Positions 36,802-48,276 of a stretch of 64,000 nucleotides of DNA are shown one piece after another. The DNA lies in NCBI RefSeq assembly GCF_014633365.1, contig NC_068348.1:17378311-17442310 (forward strand), written 5' to 3'. How positions within the stretch are numbered: the stretch's first letter is position 1; each line of letters starts with the position of its first letter. A model generated the notes under the pieces. It saw only the letters and a program-made list of their open reading frames with translations, was not told where the DNA came from and did not search any database. Source of the DNA: Diospyros lotus. Taxonomy: Eukaryota > Streptophyta > Magnoliopsida > Ericales > Ebenaceae. The translations under genes were made by a program, and so were the position numbers.

Positions 36802-37209
36802 TTCTTGCATCGATTGACATGAAGAAAAGTGGTCCTCGGACATCTCTTTATAGCCTCTGCAAGAAACTGCAGTGGCCCATGCCAACCTTTGAAACGACAG
36901 AGAACAAATCAAGGTTAGTCCCACAAAACCATGCTCATTGATCTTGCTATATATGTTCATTTAGAATATTTGGATTTGTTTACTTAATAAGTCATTGACT
37001 TTTCTGGTAAACTTTCATTTTAACTGCTTCGCTTATGATATTATGGATTGTTTCCTCAAGTTGTTATTCGACTTATCTATATAAGGCTCCGTTTTAGTTA
37101 TTCACATCACTTGTAATTGACAAAACTGATACGGCTTTTGCACAGAACTCCAATTGAGTTTTGTGAAGGCTCTGAAAATTTAACATTTAAAATGATTATA
37201 AGAATTTAA
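36802..37209 (+). pseudogene. Captured Dicer-like (DCL4-type?) dsRNA-binding fragment
   Basis: Two exons are visible. Exon a (36802-36913) follows a TTTTTGGGCAG acceptor, encodes LYSLCKKLQWPMPTF followed by ETTENKSR, and ends at a GTTAGT donor. After a 232-nt intron, exon b starts at 37146 behind TTGCACAG and continues in phase with TPIEFCEGSENLT before losing similarity and stopping at 37209. LYSLC...WPMPTF is the start of a double-stranded-RNA-binding fold. The KSR-TPIEF sequence recalls the C-terminus of plant Dicer-like 4 from family knowledge; the specific DCL is uncertain. A possible further exon (GEELKRALNEVDSLIHCVK) lies at 36366-36423. Intact splice sites show genomic capture rather than retroposition. 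Confidence 0.6.
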
Positions 37210-37300
37210 TACCTTTTCTCTTCTGTTTGTGCAACAACATTTGTCCAGTTTCAAATTCTTTAAAGGGGGTTTTTGTCTTAGCTGCTATTTCACATAGTAC

Positions 37301-37666
37301 ATGGCATTTTGGAACTCCTACATGGAAGTGATTGAAGAAATAGAACGTGTGTGCTATTTTGTAAATGAAAACTCAGTATACTCAAGTGAAGAATTTAGCA
37401 TATTAGGTTCAGAAACTGCTTTTAAAAAATACTCTGAAAATACCCCAATGTTAGGGGTAAACAAGAGTTATCTTCACCATTTCCAAAAGCAATTTCTGTT
37501 GAAAATTCAAGTTGAAAATTCACAAAAGCATAATAAAATTGCTATTGTTCCAGAGCCATTCTTAAACAATAATCAGCTTAATATATATGTACACGATACA
37601 CCAAAAACATCCTCAAAACAAACAATGAAAAGATATCATATCTTAGTAATGGAAATGATCAAGTAG
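37301..37666 (+). other. Unrecognised 121-aa reading frame inside the CACTA element
   Basis: An open frame of ordinary composition that I do not recognise. It follows the Dicer-like fragment and could be more captured sequence or chance. No signal peptide, membrane segment or known motif was seen. Confidence 0.2.
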
Positions 37667-38224
37667 AAACAGAGCAATCACAAACATATGATATTGCGAA
37701 ACATTTTGTAATCAAAGCAAAACAAACTGTAAACTATCTTAGTGTAGATGAAACTACCAGAGATTTCAACAACAAACACATGTTAAATGGATACATATAT
37801 ACATATATATATAGGTACAGAGATTCGGAACATAACGCAGTTACTCAAAACCGCAAAAAGCTATGTAAAGCCGAAAATCTCCTCAAAACAAACTAATTAG
37901 TTTTTAATATATATGTGTGTGTATGTATCTACACACAAAAATATACGAGATTCGATGCAGAGTTTATTTTCGTTGCTTTTCCCAGTTCAATATGCACAAA
38001 ATCCACAAACTTTGTCTACTGTGTTAAGTCGTTTTCATGAAAGGAATTGTCTTCTTCAGGTGGGAAACCAACATCATTAGCTCTGTTGCTATCCAAAAAC
38101 AAGTCACATATATGTCAAATCCAAATCTATATATATGATCTACTTCCAAAAGTGTGAAAAAAAAGAAAAAGAAAACCTACAACAGACAAATCAAAGCAGA
38201 AGTTTCAAGGCTAACCTTTTTTGA

Positions 38225-38510
38225 GGGTGAAGGCGAGAGCGAGTGAGAGTGAGGGCGAGAGCGATTGAGGGCGAGCGAGAGTGACTAAGAGTGGGCGAGG
38301 GAGGCAACGACGAGAGCGAGGGCGAGTGAGCGAATGAGAAAGACACAGCGAGGCTCGAGCGAGAGAGGGTTCTAGGATTTGTAAGGGGGGATTTTGGAAG
38401 AGAAGGGGATCGAGAGAGGGTTCTAGGATTTGTAAGGGGGGATTTTGGAAGAGAAGGGGATGGAGAGGAAGATTTGGGCGGGGGCGAGAGAGAGAGGGGG
38501 GAATTTTCGC
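38225..38510. repeat. GA-rich low-complexity sequence with direct repeat
   Basis: GAGCGAGAG-like imperfect repeats. They are followed by two tandem copies of about 60 bp that contain GGTTCTAGGATTTGTAAGG (38369 and 38419). Inside the CACTA element. Confidence 0.7.
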
Positions 38511-39704
38511 AGGGTTATATTAAATCATAACCCCGACGATTTTTGAAACCATTAGGGATGGGCCAACATAACCGGCAGTTTTAAATCGCCGGGGATGTGT
38601 ATTCCATAGCCGGCGATTTATAAAAACTGCCAGGGATGTGTATTCTGTAGCCAGCGGTTATAAAAACTGTCGGGGATGTGCATGCCATACCCAGCGATTG
38701 TCAAAATCGTCGGAGATTTTGGTGTATTCCCGACAGTTGTTTAAACCACTGGAAAAAGTTCGCAGGCAATATCCCTTCTTTCTTGTAGTGACCTTAAATA
38801 AAATTTCAAACCGTACAAATTTATTCACATAATTTATTTAACTTACCTGTATATTTAAACTTTAATTAAACTGCATTTCTTCTTTTTTTTTCTTTGAATT
38901 TTTCTCTCCATTTCATGGCTGTGCGCGACTTTTTCTTCTCCCAAATTTCCTCATTGTTACTGCTCAATTACCTGACCAATTGCTCACTGAAATCGAGTTA
39001 AAAAAATCAAAAGAAATGGGCCACCAAAAGCTACCGCGTGGCAGCCAGCTGATGCCACCGTCTAACCCCAAAACATCGTTTTGGGGCTAGTTTGCTGATT
39101 AAAGTTAGAATTTTTCTCCCCCAGCGCACGAAGCCTCTGTGGTTTGAACCCACGTCCAGCCCATGGACCTCTCGCGGGCGCACCACCCGCGCTAGTTGCT
39201 CTCGCTCAACTTATATATACACTACATTAAACTTAAAGTGATCCCACAGCAATTCCCGAAAATTACATGTAAACCCCCACACTTCCATAAGTTCTCACAT
39301 ACCCCCATATAAAAAAATAACTCTTATACCCACATTTTTCAACAATTAATTACCCATTACTCTAACATAAAATAAATTAATATTTCCCTTAAACTCATAA
39401 ATATTCGATAATTACCATAAATACAACAATTAATAATTACCTTAATTACAATAATTAATAATTATTAACCATTCCCTATTTAAATTACTAAATATTTCCT
39501 ATTCTCAATTAATTTAACAATTATTAATTGTTCCCAATCAAATTAATAATCATTAATTATTCCCAAATTATTATAATAAGTTTTCATAAAAATATCTTCT
39601 CAATAATATCATACAATATGTATTTATGTTTTAATTAAATCATCATCAATTATACTTGTTTCGGTTTTCATTACATACATAAAAGCTTTTCATATCTTTA
39701 TACT

Positions 39705-39729
39705 TGCACACACACACATACACACACAC

Positions 39730-39767
<38 letters not shown>

Positions 39768-39768
39768 T
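39705..39768. repeat. Microsatellite (CA)n(TA)n(TG)n
   Basis: A run of CA, then TA, then TG dinucleotides, a near-perfect palindromic microsatellite that could extrude as a cruciform. Confidence 0.85.
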
Positions 39769-39983
39769 TATTTAAACTATTTCTTTTTTATTCAAAAAGG
39801 TTTCTTATATTTTTTTTCTTTAAAATGCACAATTACTTGTTTATCTTGTTTGTTGCTGCATCTATTTCTAGTTTTAAAAATGTTATTTTTAAATAACTTC
39901 ACTACATTATTTCTCAAAATATTTTCATTATTTATTAAAAGTCTCAAAACACCCAATTCGCCCTTCTCTTGAGTAATCTTTCA

Positions 39984-41286
39984 CTTGCAACTATTACTTT
40001 TAGGTTATTACATCTAAACATTGCTATTAACTCTTAATAGCATTTCTATTAATTCTTAATAGAACCAAGACCCCATCAACTATTAAGGACATGCCTCCTT
40101 AACTCTTAATGATCTCATAATCTTGTTGATCATTTTGTTAACTCTTAACAATATCCAACATTATTAACTTTTTAATAGTGAAAAACATATTAACAGCAAT
40201 GGTTGACTAATTCAACGCATTACTAAGTATGCGTGTAACTTTTTTAAGTTCACAACCATGTAACAATCAGGACACGTTAACTCCTTAACACCGATCAAAT
40301 GCTTCGATCTACTAAGATGATCTCTCTATCTCCCCAAAATATCTTGAAAAATCTTAAGTATTCTCTATAGCTAGGACTCAAAATGATCTTAATGGAAATG
40401 AAGCTAATATTTTTGTAAACCTATTAAGACTCTTAATTTATGTGCATTGTAATCCTTCCATTAACCAACAACCCGACTGAGTGAGAGCTATGGACGGATT
40501 AAACTCGTAGGACTCGATAACTATGCCAATCCAGTATGGCGTGACGAAGATGACACATCGAAACTTCTTCCTACATAGAAAACTCATTTTCAATTGTGCA
40601 TATCATGGCCAAGGGTTTTCCAACCACAACAAATTGTGACCACATAAGAGGTTCACCCCACGTTGAAGGATAATAGATCTTATTAGTGAATATCTGCCTC
40701 CATACACCACTGCACAGAAACCACACAGAAAGCTTCCCTACCTCTCACTTTGGATGGTTTCGCTCAATGAAAAATCCTTGACACTAGTGTACAAGAAAAC
40801 TTTGTCACCTCCAGTTAAAAGACCAGAAACACAATCATAAACCAGTAATCAATAATTAATCCTCTTAGTCATGTCATATGTTATAAGTATCACATTCAGT
40901 AGATGTTCAACTAATAGCTACCTACATGTCTACTATCTGCATCTCATGTAATATGGCATGTGAGTTACCATCCATTATCATTAACATCTCATGCTAATCA
41001 ATTGTAGTAACTCGTATGCCAGTCTATAATCGATTAATCATATTGCCCTTTTGATAAATCTGAGGATTGGGAATCTTTTTAAGAAATCCTAAACTAAATA
41101 TTTTTGTCACATATTCTTAACAACTTAAAAATAAGATTTTTACCAAGACATCTAAGGACTTCTTCATAGATAAAAGGGAGAGTATGAATGAAGATATGAT
41201 ATTTTATTAATCTACAAGAATACATGATTAGTCTCCTTTATACATACTAGATGTCATCTAAATCTAGTAAAACACTAACACTAACA
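39984..41286. repeat. Repeat family R1, copy 3 (right part)
   Basis: Aligns with copy 2 from 23628 to 24915 along its whole length. It carries dispersed TTAACTCTTAAT units at 40027-40160 and ends CACTAACACTAACA at 41286. The terminal CTAACA suggests an LTR end. No coding content. Confidence 0.65.
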
Positions 41287-43134
41287 TATGTAGTTTTCCT
41301 TTTTAAAAAGGTAAAAAAGGTTTTCCATTTTGGGCCTTTATTTCAAAAATGGTTAGCAATATATCTCGTATATTTTAAGTATATTAAAAAGCTATATATA
41401 CTCAATGTTGTCTTTCCATGTTACATAGCTTAGTTTTACAGTATCGACTATAAGATAGAATATGACGATGTCAATTATGTTCATTTACCTATGTCATCAA
41501 ACCCTCAATATTTGTGCTACTTGGCAAACCCGCAAAAGATGAAATTACTGTCCATGCCTTCACATAACTAATAAAAAAAAAACCTAAAAATCCCCAACAA
41601 GTTTCATATTATTGCATTTTTACAATTATCAAAGAACCTAGCTACATTTGTATAGTCCTATTTCATAATTAGTGCATTACACTATGTTAAAGGAAGATGT
41701 CTTCCAAAAATGCATTAGTTTGTATCAGAAGCCCAAATGATCCTATAGCAAAAAAAATACTAACAAAGAGTGTATGGGTAAAGTATTGAAAATACCAACA
41801 AAGTACGGGAATGGTGGTCACATACAGATTTTAAAGACAGTGGCAGCGGATGAGTACGACAATGGCAGTAGATGGCGACAGCTCGGCAGCAAACAATGGC
41901 AACGGACTGTGGTCGACAGCTATAGTGGGAAGTGCACAATGGTGACCAATCGGGTCGATTGGTCGGTCGGTCGGTCAGGTGATAGGGTTTAGTGTGTGTT
42001 ACTTTACCAAAAAAAGGTGGAGAAATACGGGCGCCGACATATATATATATATATATATCAAAGTTAGAGACCAAATTAAACACGGATTTAAAAATGAAAT
42101 TTTTTGCCTCTAATATCTATCTTTATTTAAATTAAAGACAAAAAAAAATTTAACTTTAATTCCATTTTTAATGAAAAGAATTTTCAAAATCACAAATTTT
42201 TCGTCTCTAAATTCGTATGTGACAAAGTGCAACAAGAATTACTCAAAATGTTTTAAAAAAACTATTGTAATTACTTTTATGGTTAGATATGATTACAAGA
42301 ATTACTCATATTTTAGAAATTACAATAATTTTTCTTACTATATATTAAATAAAAGGATAAGAAAACCATTAAAGTTTTTGAGTAATTCTTATTGCACACT
42401 ACAATATAACATTGAAGTTTTTGAATAATTCTTGTTTCTTCTATTATTTGTTTTAATTAGCACCTTTGATTGAACTCTGTTCGAAAAAGCAAGCAGATGC
42501 ACCCATTCTATCCAATAGTCCACTAATCCAGTAACTCTAATATTAAATGTCATCTACTACCACGTGCCCTAACATTCCCAAATCTTCCAAAAAAAAAAAA
42601 AAAAAGAAACCCAAATAAATGGCTTCATCGTTAAATTAAGGGGGTAATTACATTTTAATTTCCACCTTGATTCAATTACAAAATTAAGATACATAAACTC
42701 TATAAATAATTTAAGACTTGTTACAGACCAAGTCATTAGTGGAACGCCCCCCTAATCTACTAAAGATTAATTAATTCGTTAGTTAAATATAATTCAAGGG
42801 ATATTATATTTTAAGTAATTTCCTTGTATGTTGGCAATTCAAACATGGATAAAACTTGTCTAATATAACTTTGACTTCAAGATAAATTTTCAATCGGTTA
42901 ATAATTTTAAGGGAAAACAAACTTATTCTGTTATTTTGTTGCAAGCATTTCCCTATCAACAAAAGTGGTGGTTCTATGGTTTCTTAATTTTGGCCCTTTT
43001 CCGACTATTTCTTTGTCTTTAATAAGTTCATAACATTTTTTAGTTATCATTTCTAAGTGCCCTTTTAAGTTGTACTAATTAATAGTCTCTTTCCTATAGC
43101 AGAATTTCCATGTAGTTTACTTCACTCAAATTTT
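41287..43134. other. Intergenic, AT-rich
   Basis: No gene was supported. It contains an (AT)n run at about 42039-42058 and a poly-A run near 42589-42604. A frame at 41774-41992 and its opposite strand are unrecognised and probably chance. Confidence 0.4.
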
Positions 43135-43661
43135 AGGGTGCGTTCTCTTTACTTTTCAATTTTTAATTTTGAGTTTTGAATTCATTTTCAGTTTTCTATT
43201 TTGGTACTCTGTTTTTAGAAAATTGAAAACGCATTCTCTTCGACATTTTGAAAAATTATTTTTCAAAATAGAAAATTAAAAAACGCGTTCTTTTTTAAAT
43301 TTTGAAAATATTTTTTTAATGATATTTTATTCAATAAATTTGATTATTAAGTAAATTATAAATATTTAATATTAATATATTATTAAAAATATATATACAT
43401 TTTAAAGTTAATGAATTTTATAATATTTTTTTCCATTACAATAATAAAATATGAATAAATAAATAAATAAAAATGTTTTGAGTTTTGAGTTTGTTTTGGA
43501 TGAAAACACTCAAAACAACTTTTTGTTATTTTTGGTTTTCTTTATAATTTTTTTTTGTTTTCAAAAATACATTTTTAAAAACAGTAAAGAGAACGCGTTT
43601 TCATTAATTTAGAAAATTGAAAACTAAAAATGACTTGAAAGCAGTAAAGAGAACGCAACCT
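43135..43661. mobile_element. MITE with GGGTGCGTTCTC ends
   Basis: The left end AGGGTGCGTTCTCTTTACT and the right end AGTAAAGAGAACGCAACCT are a nearly perfect inverted pair. The intervening 490 bp are AT-rich with internal GCGTTCTC repeats. No clear TSD, so the superfamily is unassigned (hAT or PIF/Harbinger are both possible). Confidence 0.7.
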
Positions 43662-43839
43662 TAGTTTTTGCAATCATTAAAGCTATTTTATTAAATTTAA
43701 AAAAATTTAAATATAAGGGTCTGCTTTTTTTGCGTTTTAATTTTTAATTTTGAGTTTTAAATTTATTTTTTTATTTTTTATTTTTTTATAAATAAAAATT
43801 ATATAAAATAAAACACACCAAAAAAGGCTACAAACTAAA

Positions 43840-46258
43840 GTTAGGGCATACTCCGGACCATCAAAAAATCAAGGGTGACAACACAACAATAATCATCCTC
43901 TGAGCCAGAAAAATAAAAATAATAATAAACATAAAGAGAAATGAAAGAAAGGAGACAAAAGAAATATGTACAAAATAAATACAATGCCTGGAAAAGATGA
44001 AAATCCCATCTCGAAATGATGATGTGGCAAATGGGATCTTTTACAATCCAAAGACTGATCAGCAGACAAATCTGGGAAAGCAAAGCATCAACGAAACATA
44101 AGCATAGGAGGGCCTGACACCAAAGGTAAGATGCCATGAACAAAACAATTTGCCTCCAAAGCGAAAACATATCAATAGGGGGAAGAGGTCTAGTCTCTCG
44201 GAAGCTGCCAGACATAACGAAGAGCATGACTCTAAAGAGATGACTCGAAGCGAAGGGTCGTTAGTCGGGTCCACACAGCACACTAAATCAAATAAGCCAA
44301 CTAAGATATGGATCTCTCATGATCTCAGAAACACCTATTGTTGCGTTCCCTCTAGATGAAATAAACCAGGGCATGAAGAACCAATCTGTTCGCCATCTAC
44401 CAGGGGCTTTTGTTGTTACATCTAGTAGCTGCCCAAAGCACTCCAATATCCCATTTAAGCCAAGGCCAATTGAATTTCTTTGATCTACGCAAGAAGGACA
44501 ACACCTCTCTAAAGTAGCTACACTAGAAGAATAGGTGGCTATATCTCTCAGCATTCGCCCTGCAAAGAAAACATTTATTCGAAAAAGACAAAAACAGGTT
44601 AATACGATCAAGAGTAAATAAAAGTTCTCGAATTGCTAACCACATAACAAATGAATGGGCAGGAATACCAACGGACAACCAAACTAAACGATACCAGGGA
44701 ACCTGGGGGTGTTGAGCTTGAATCGCCTAGAAAGTAACCCTAACTGAGAAGACTCCATTTGAGGCCTGAAGCCAATAAGGCTCATCAGGGCAACCAGGAT
44801 GAGGCAGGATGGGGAGATGATTCCATAAAAGGTCTGGAGATTGAGAAAGAAAAGTCTCCCTCCAAGTCTAGAAACCATTCTCGATAAAATCCAAAACCTT
44901 AGCTAAAATAGAAATGCCTAATTGCCTGGGCAATTGGTGAGGGAAGCGATCAATGAGCACACCAACGAGTGCCACTAATCATACCAAAAGAACGTATTAC
45001 GACCATCCCCAACCTTCCATCTGAAAAGAGGTTTCAGAATCCCCCGTAATAAAAGCAACTTCCTCCAATACCACGAGCAGTCATACAGAGTTTTGAGAAG
45101 CCAAAAACATGCCCCTTTAATCCTATAAGTGTGGACCCACTACACCCATAAGGATTCCCTATCCTTAGCTAGCAAACGCCACATAAGCTTGGCTACCAAT
45201 GCTTGGTTCCAAACAAAAAGAGGCTTAAGACCCAGGGCACCCTGATTCTTAAGACAACAAATGTCACGCCAAGCCACTTTCGCTTTATGGGGGTTAGCCT
45301 CATTGCCACTCCAGAGGAAGTTATAAATGAGCTGCTCAATCTCGTGAATCACTTCTTCGGGAGGATGAACACTGATGCCCAGTACACGTATATCGTGGAA
45401 AGGGCCAATTAAGCTAACTACAATTAGCCCCCAAATGAGATAGCCCTGTTACGCTAAGCACAAATTCTATTCCTTACTCTATCAATAATGGGTTGACAAT
45501 CCTTATAAGAAAGCTTCGTAGAGAGTAGGGGAACTCCCAAATATCGAATTGGCAGAATCCCTCTTTGAAACCCCGAGGCGTTATAAATAGCCTCACGAAG
45601 GGAAGCATCCTTGCACGAGATGAAGCAATCACTCTTCAAGGAATTGGCCCTTAAGCCAGACAATGAGGAAAAATGCTCCAAGCAAGACTTTAAGATGCTA
45701 ACCGAGGTAGGGTCGCCATGAGAGAACAAGAGAAAATTGTCAGCGAACATAAGCATTACAAGCTTAGTCTGCTGGCATTTCCAGTGGAACTAAAAATTCG
45801 AAGACCTCTAGTGATGCCTGACAATGCCTTGCAAGATTTGTATAACCAGAACAAAGAGATAAGGGGACAGAGGATCCCCTTGCCTCAACCCCCTACCCCT
45901 AGGGAAAAAACCATTTAACTGGCCATTAATCTTAACCAAATATCGAGGAGTCATGATACATTCTTGAATCCAACTACAAAATTAAAGAGGGAAGTTCATC
46001 AAGTGAAGCACCATTAGGAGAAAATCCCACTCAATAGTGTCATAAGCCTTAGGTAAATCCATTTTCATGGCACAACGAGAAGGCCCTTTATGAAGATGGT
46101 ATTGAAAAATTAACTCTTGGGCAAGCAAAACATTATCCCCAATAAAACGCCTAGGCACAAAAGCCGATTAAGACACCTCCACCAGGCGTGAGAGCACTGG
46201 CTTAATCCTATTAGTCAAGATCTTGGTAATGATTTTATACAAGACATTACAACAAGAT
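43840..46258 (-). pseudogene. LINE (L1-type) reverse transcriptase relic
   Basis: Translating the minus strand from 46255 down gives a decayed plant LINE ORF2. In order: [88 protein letters not shown] (the FADD catalytic box with Asp to Asn), PIRYLGVPL, a zinc-binding-like zf-RVT tail region (WRTD, about 44370), then a 3' region ending near 43840. Several stops interrupt it. The 5' part (endonuclease, N-terminal RT) is missing beyond 46258. The many short minus-strand frames here are pieces of this one relic. Confidence 0.85.
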
Positions 46259-46985
46259 TGTTGGAGTTATGCCCCCACAAGCCAATTATATTTTATGTAA
46301 TTGATCATACTTTTCATTGGGATTCTTTTTTCTTCAATCAATTGTTATTGCAAGGCATTATGTTTTATTTGTCATTAATGGTTGTCATCATTATTTATTG
46401 TGATCTATACTTGACAGAGTCCATAGATCAGATAGGCTCATGGAATATGGTCATGCACAGAGATGACAATTATGAAACATATTCCTTATAAGTATTGATC
46501 TTAAATGTTCCTAGTCATAGAGTTATTAGGAATGAACACTAATAACTCAGATAAACTAGCACATATGATGCATGCTCAATCAAAAGAATGTCTTGTTTCA
46601 TAGACATTGGTGTGAGAACACTAGTGCATATATGTGGGTGCTTATTATAAGAATAAGTATACTGAATTGACTTGCTATAGAATTCCTAATGGTTATTGTT
46701 TAATGTTGAATTGAAATTCTTGTGTTGCAATTATGGATATTGATTCTTAGACTTGAGACATCATAATAGTCTTATATTTGACTGGTTACGCCTTGGTACT
46801 TTTTGTATTCTAAAGGAGTCGTTGAAAAACTATCACCGGGCATGGCCTTGTCACATATGAAGACTTATGATTGTCGATACATGATTCATCACTTATCATC
46901 AAGATGAGAAGATGTCCTACGTATTCTGATGATTTCATAACTATGGAGCCACAATAACTAGATCGCTGCCATTAGTAGTTGATCT
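46259..46985. repeat. LTR-like sequence, unclassified
   Basis: Begins TGTTGGAGTTATGCCC, a plausible LTR start, exactly where the LINE relic breaks off. No right terminus with a matching TSD was settled. It separates the LINE relic from the gypsy pol relic. No coding domain. Confidence 0.4.
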
Positions 46986-46989
46986 GCAG

Positions 46990-48247
46990 ATCACGGCATA
47001 AACATGGCTGACTTAAACTCACGGAGTGAATTCTCAAATAGCCGACCATAAGCCACGAAAAAGGTACTTCTTGTGAGCTTAGGGGCTCGCCTGGAGCAAA
47101 TAACTAGAGTCGGCACTGCGCTTCCCCATGACCTTAGGGAGCAGTTGACCACGTTATTGTAGCAAAACGCTGACATTTTCACTTGGAAGCCTACAGGCAT
47201 ACCGAGCATTGACCCATCCTTCATCTGCCACAAGTTGGTCTTAGATTCTAACACGAGGCTGGCCGTGCAATGGAAAAGAAAGTTGGGTGAGAAAAGGAAG
47301 CAAGTAATAGCCGAGGAGGCATTAAAGCTCCTCTAAGCTAGATTCATAAGGGAAGTACATTATACCACCAAGTAGTCAAACATGGTGATGGTAAAGAATT
47401 CCTCGAAAAAATAGATAACGTGTGTAGACTTCACTGACCTAACCAAAACATGTTCAAAGGATTCCTACCCTTTACCAAATATTGACCAACTTGTAGATAG
47501 AGCCTCGAGGGTATAGATATCTTAGTTTTATGGATGCCTACTCGAGGTACAATCAAATTTGAATGTGCCCGGATGCAAAGAAAAAATAGCTTTCATCACC
47601 AAGGACGCAAATTTTTGTTACAAAGTCATGTCGTTTGGATTAAAGAATTCAGGGGCTACATACTAGCAATTGATAAACAAGGTATTTGATGATCAAATAG
47701 GACGCAACATCGAAGTGTACGTTGATGATATGGTGTCCAATATGTCCAAGAACGAAGATCATTACTTGGATCTGGTCAAGATCTTTGAGCAAATCTGATG
47801 ACACAACATAAGGTTGAATCCAAAAAAGTACATTTTTGGTGTGCTGGCCAAAAAGCTCATTAGATTCATGCTTACCAGTTGGGGGATAGAATCCAACCCC
47901 AACAAGTGCCGAGCTATCCTCAAAATACGTAGCTCTAACAATATGAAATAAGTCCAGCGGCTAACAAGCCGGATAGCTGCCCTTTCCCGCTTTCTCTCGA
48001 AGTTAGCAAACTGAGCTCAACCGTTCTTCCAGTGTTTAAAGAAGCCAACAGAGTTTTAGTGGACTAAACAGTGTGAAGCCACTTTCCAAGAGCTAAAGCA
48101 CTTCCTAACAACCCCACCCATTCTCTCCAGGCCAAAGCTTAGTGAAGAGTTTCTATTCTACCTCTCCACTTCTGAAAGCATGCTCAGTTCCGTGTTAGTA
48201 AGAAAAGACAAAAAATACAGTGATCGATATATTTTGTTAGCAAAGTT
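46990..48247 (+). pseudogene. Ty3/gypsy pol relic: RT and RNase H, first copy
   Basis: Plus-strand translation with frame breaks and stops gives FTWKPTGIPSIDPSFICHKL (the usual segment before RT), CVDFTDLTKTCSKDSYPLPN, KEKIAFITKDA, FGLKNSGATY, EVYVDDMVSNM (the RT active-site YVDD at 47720-47731), ALSRFLSKLAN, FQELKHFLTTPPIL and EEFLFYLSTSESMLSSVLVR (start of RNase H). The order and motifs fit plant Ty3/gypsy elements, probably the Tat/Athila side. It is not functional. Confidence 0.85.
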
Positions 48248-48276
48248 TTGCAGGGGCCCAAAATTCAGTACCAGAA

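Larger units (their letters stand above)
35569..38790. mobile_element. CACTA transposon carrying gene fragments
   Basis: It starts CACTACAAGAG and ends TTCTTGTAGTG, perfect CACTA-type inverted ends, with a 3-bp TSD ACC (35566-35568 and 38791-38793). Subterminal regions (35640-35950 and 38525-38760) are packed with short repeats of the GCCGGTAAA/CGGCGATTTT kind, typical of En/Spm elements. No transposase was seen. The 2.2-kb interior holds Dicer-like exon fragments and a GA-rich low-complexity stretch (38225-38510), so it is a non-autonomous, gene-capturing element. Confidence 0.93.
33619..39575. mobile_element. Gypsy-like solo LTR F nested in LTR E
   Basis: It starts TGTGATGATCTGG. With TSD ATAAG at 33614-33618, the best right match is ATAAG at 39576-39580 after ATTATA. 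The right end is less certain than the left. Net of the CACTA element the length is about 2.7 kb, like LTR A. It contains a GGTTTGAACCC box at 39140-39150. No pol. The 164-aa minus-strand frame at 33813-34307 is LTR sequence and is not credible as a gene. Confidence 0.55.
31382..39983 (+). mobile_element. Solo LTR E, Sirevirus-like, deeply interrupted
   Basis: It starts TGTTGATAAA and ends TCTTTCA. The TSDs CCTAC (31377-31381) and CTTGC (39984-39988) match only three of five. The joined flanks reproduce the uninterrupted sequence of R1 copy 2 near 23628 (GTGCTTGCAACTATTAC), which supports both breakpoints. Near its end is CACCCAATTCGCCC, the counterpart of the CCAATTCACCCCCC block of the Copia LTR. 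A CTCGAG/TCGAGTA motif array fills about 31555-32470, and AAAAGT...GAGGT units follow (33030-33150). Much of its span is a later gypsy-like LTR. Confidence 0.65.

Noticed and set aside
39120..39205. tRNA-like GGTTTGAACCC segment
   Set aside because: The B-box-like match occurs inside the gypsy-like LTR without a full tRNA structure, so it is probably coincidental.
31382..39983. A functional Dicer-like gene in this interval
   Set aside because: Only a short exon pair is present, it soon loses similarity and stops, and it lies within transposon termini.
41760..42083. 107-aa minus-strand frame and a 72-aa plus-strand frame opposite
   Set aside because: Neither shows a known motif. The AT microsatellite at one end and mutual overlap point to chance.
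45140..45756. Separate small minus-strand genes
   Set aside because: They are consecutive pieces of one decayed LINE reverse transcriptase separated by stops.
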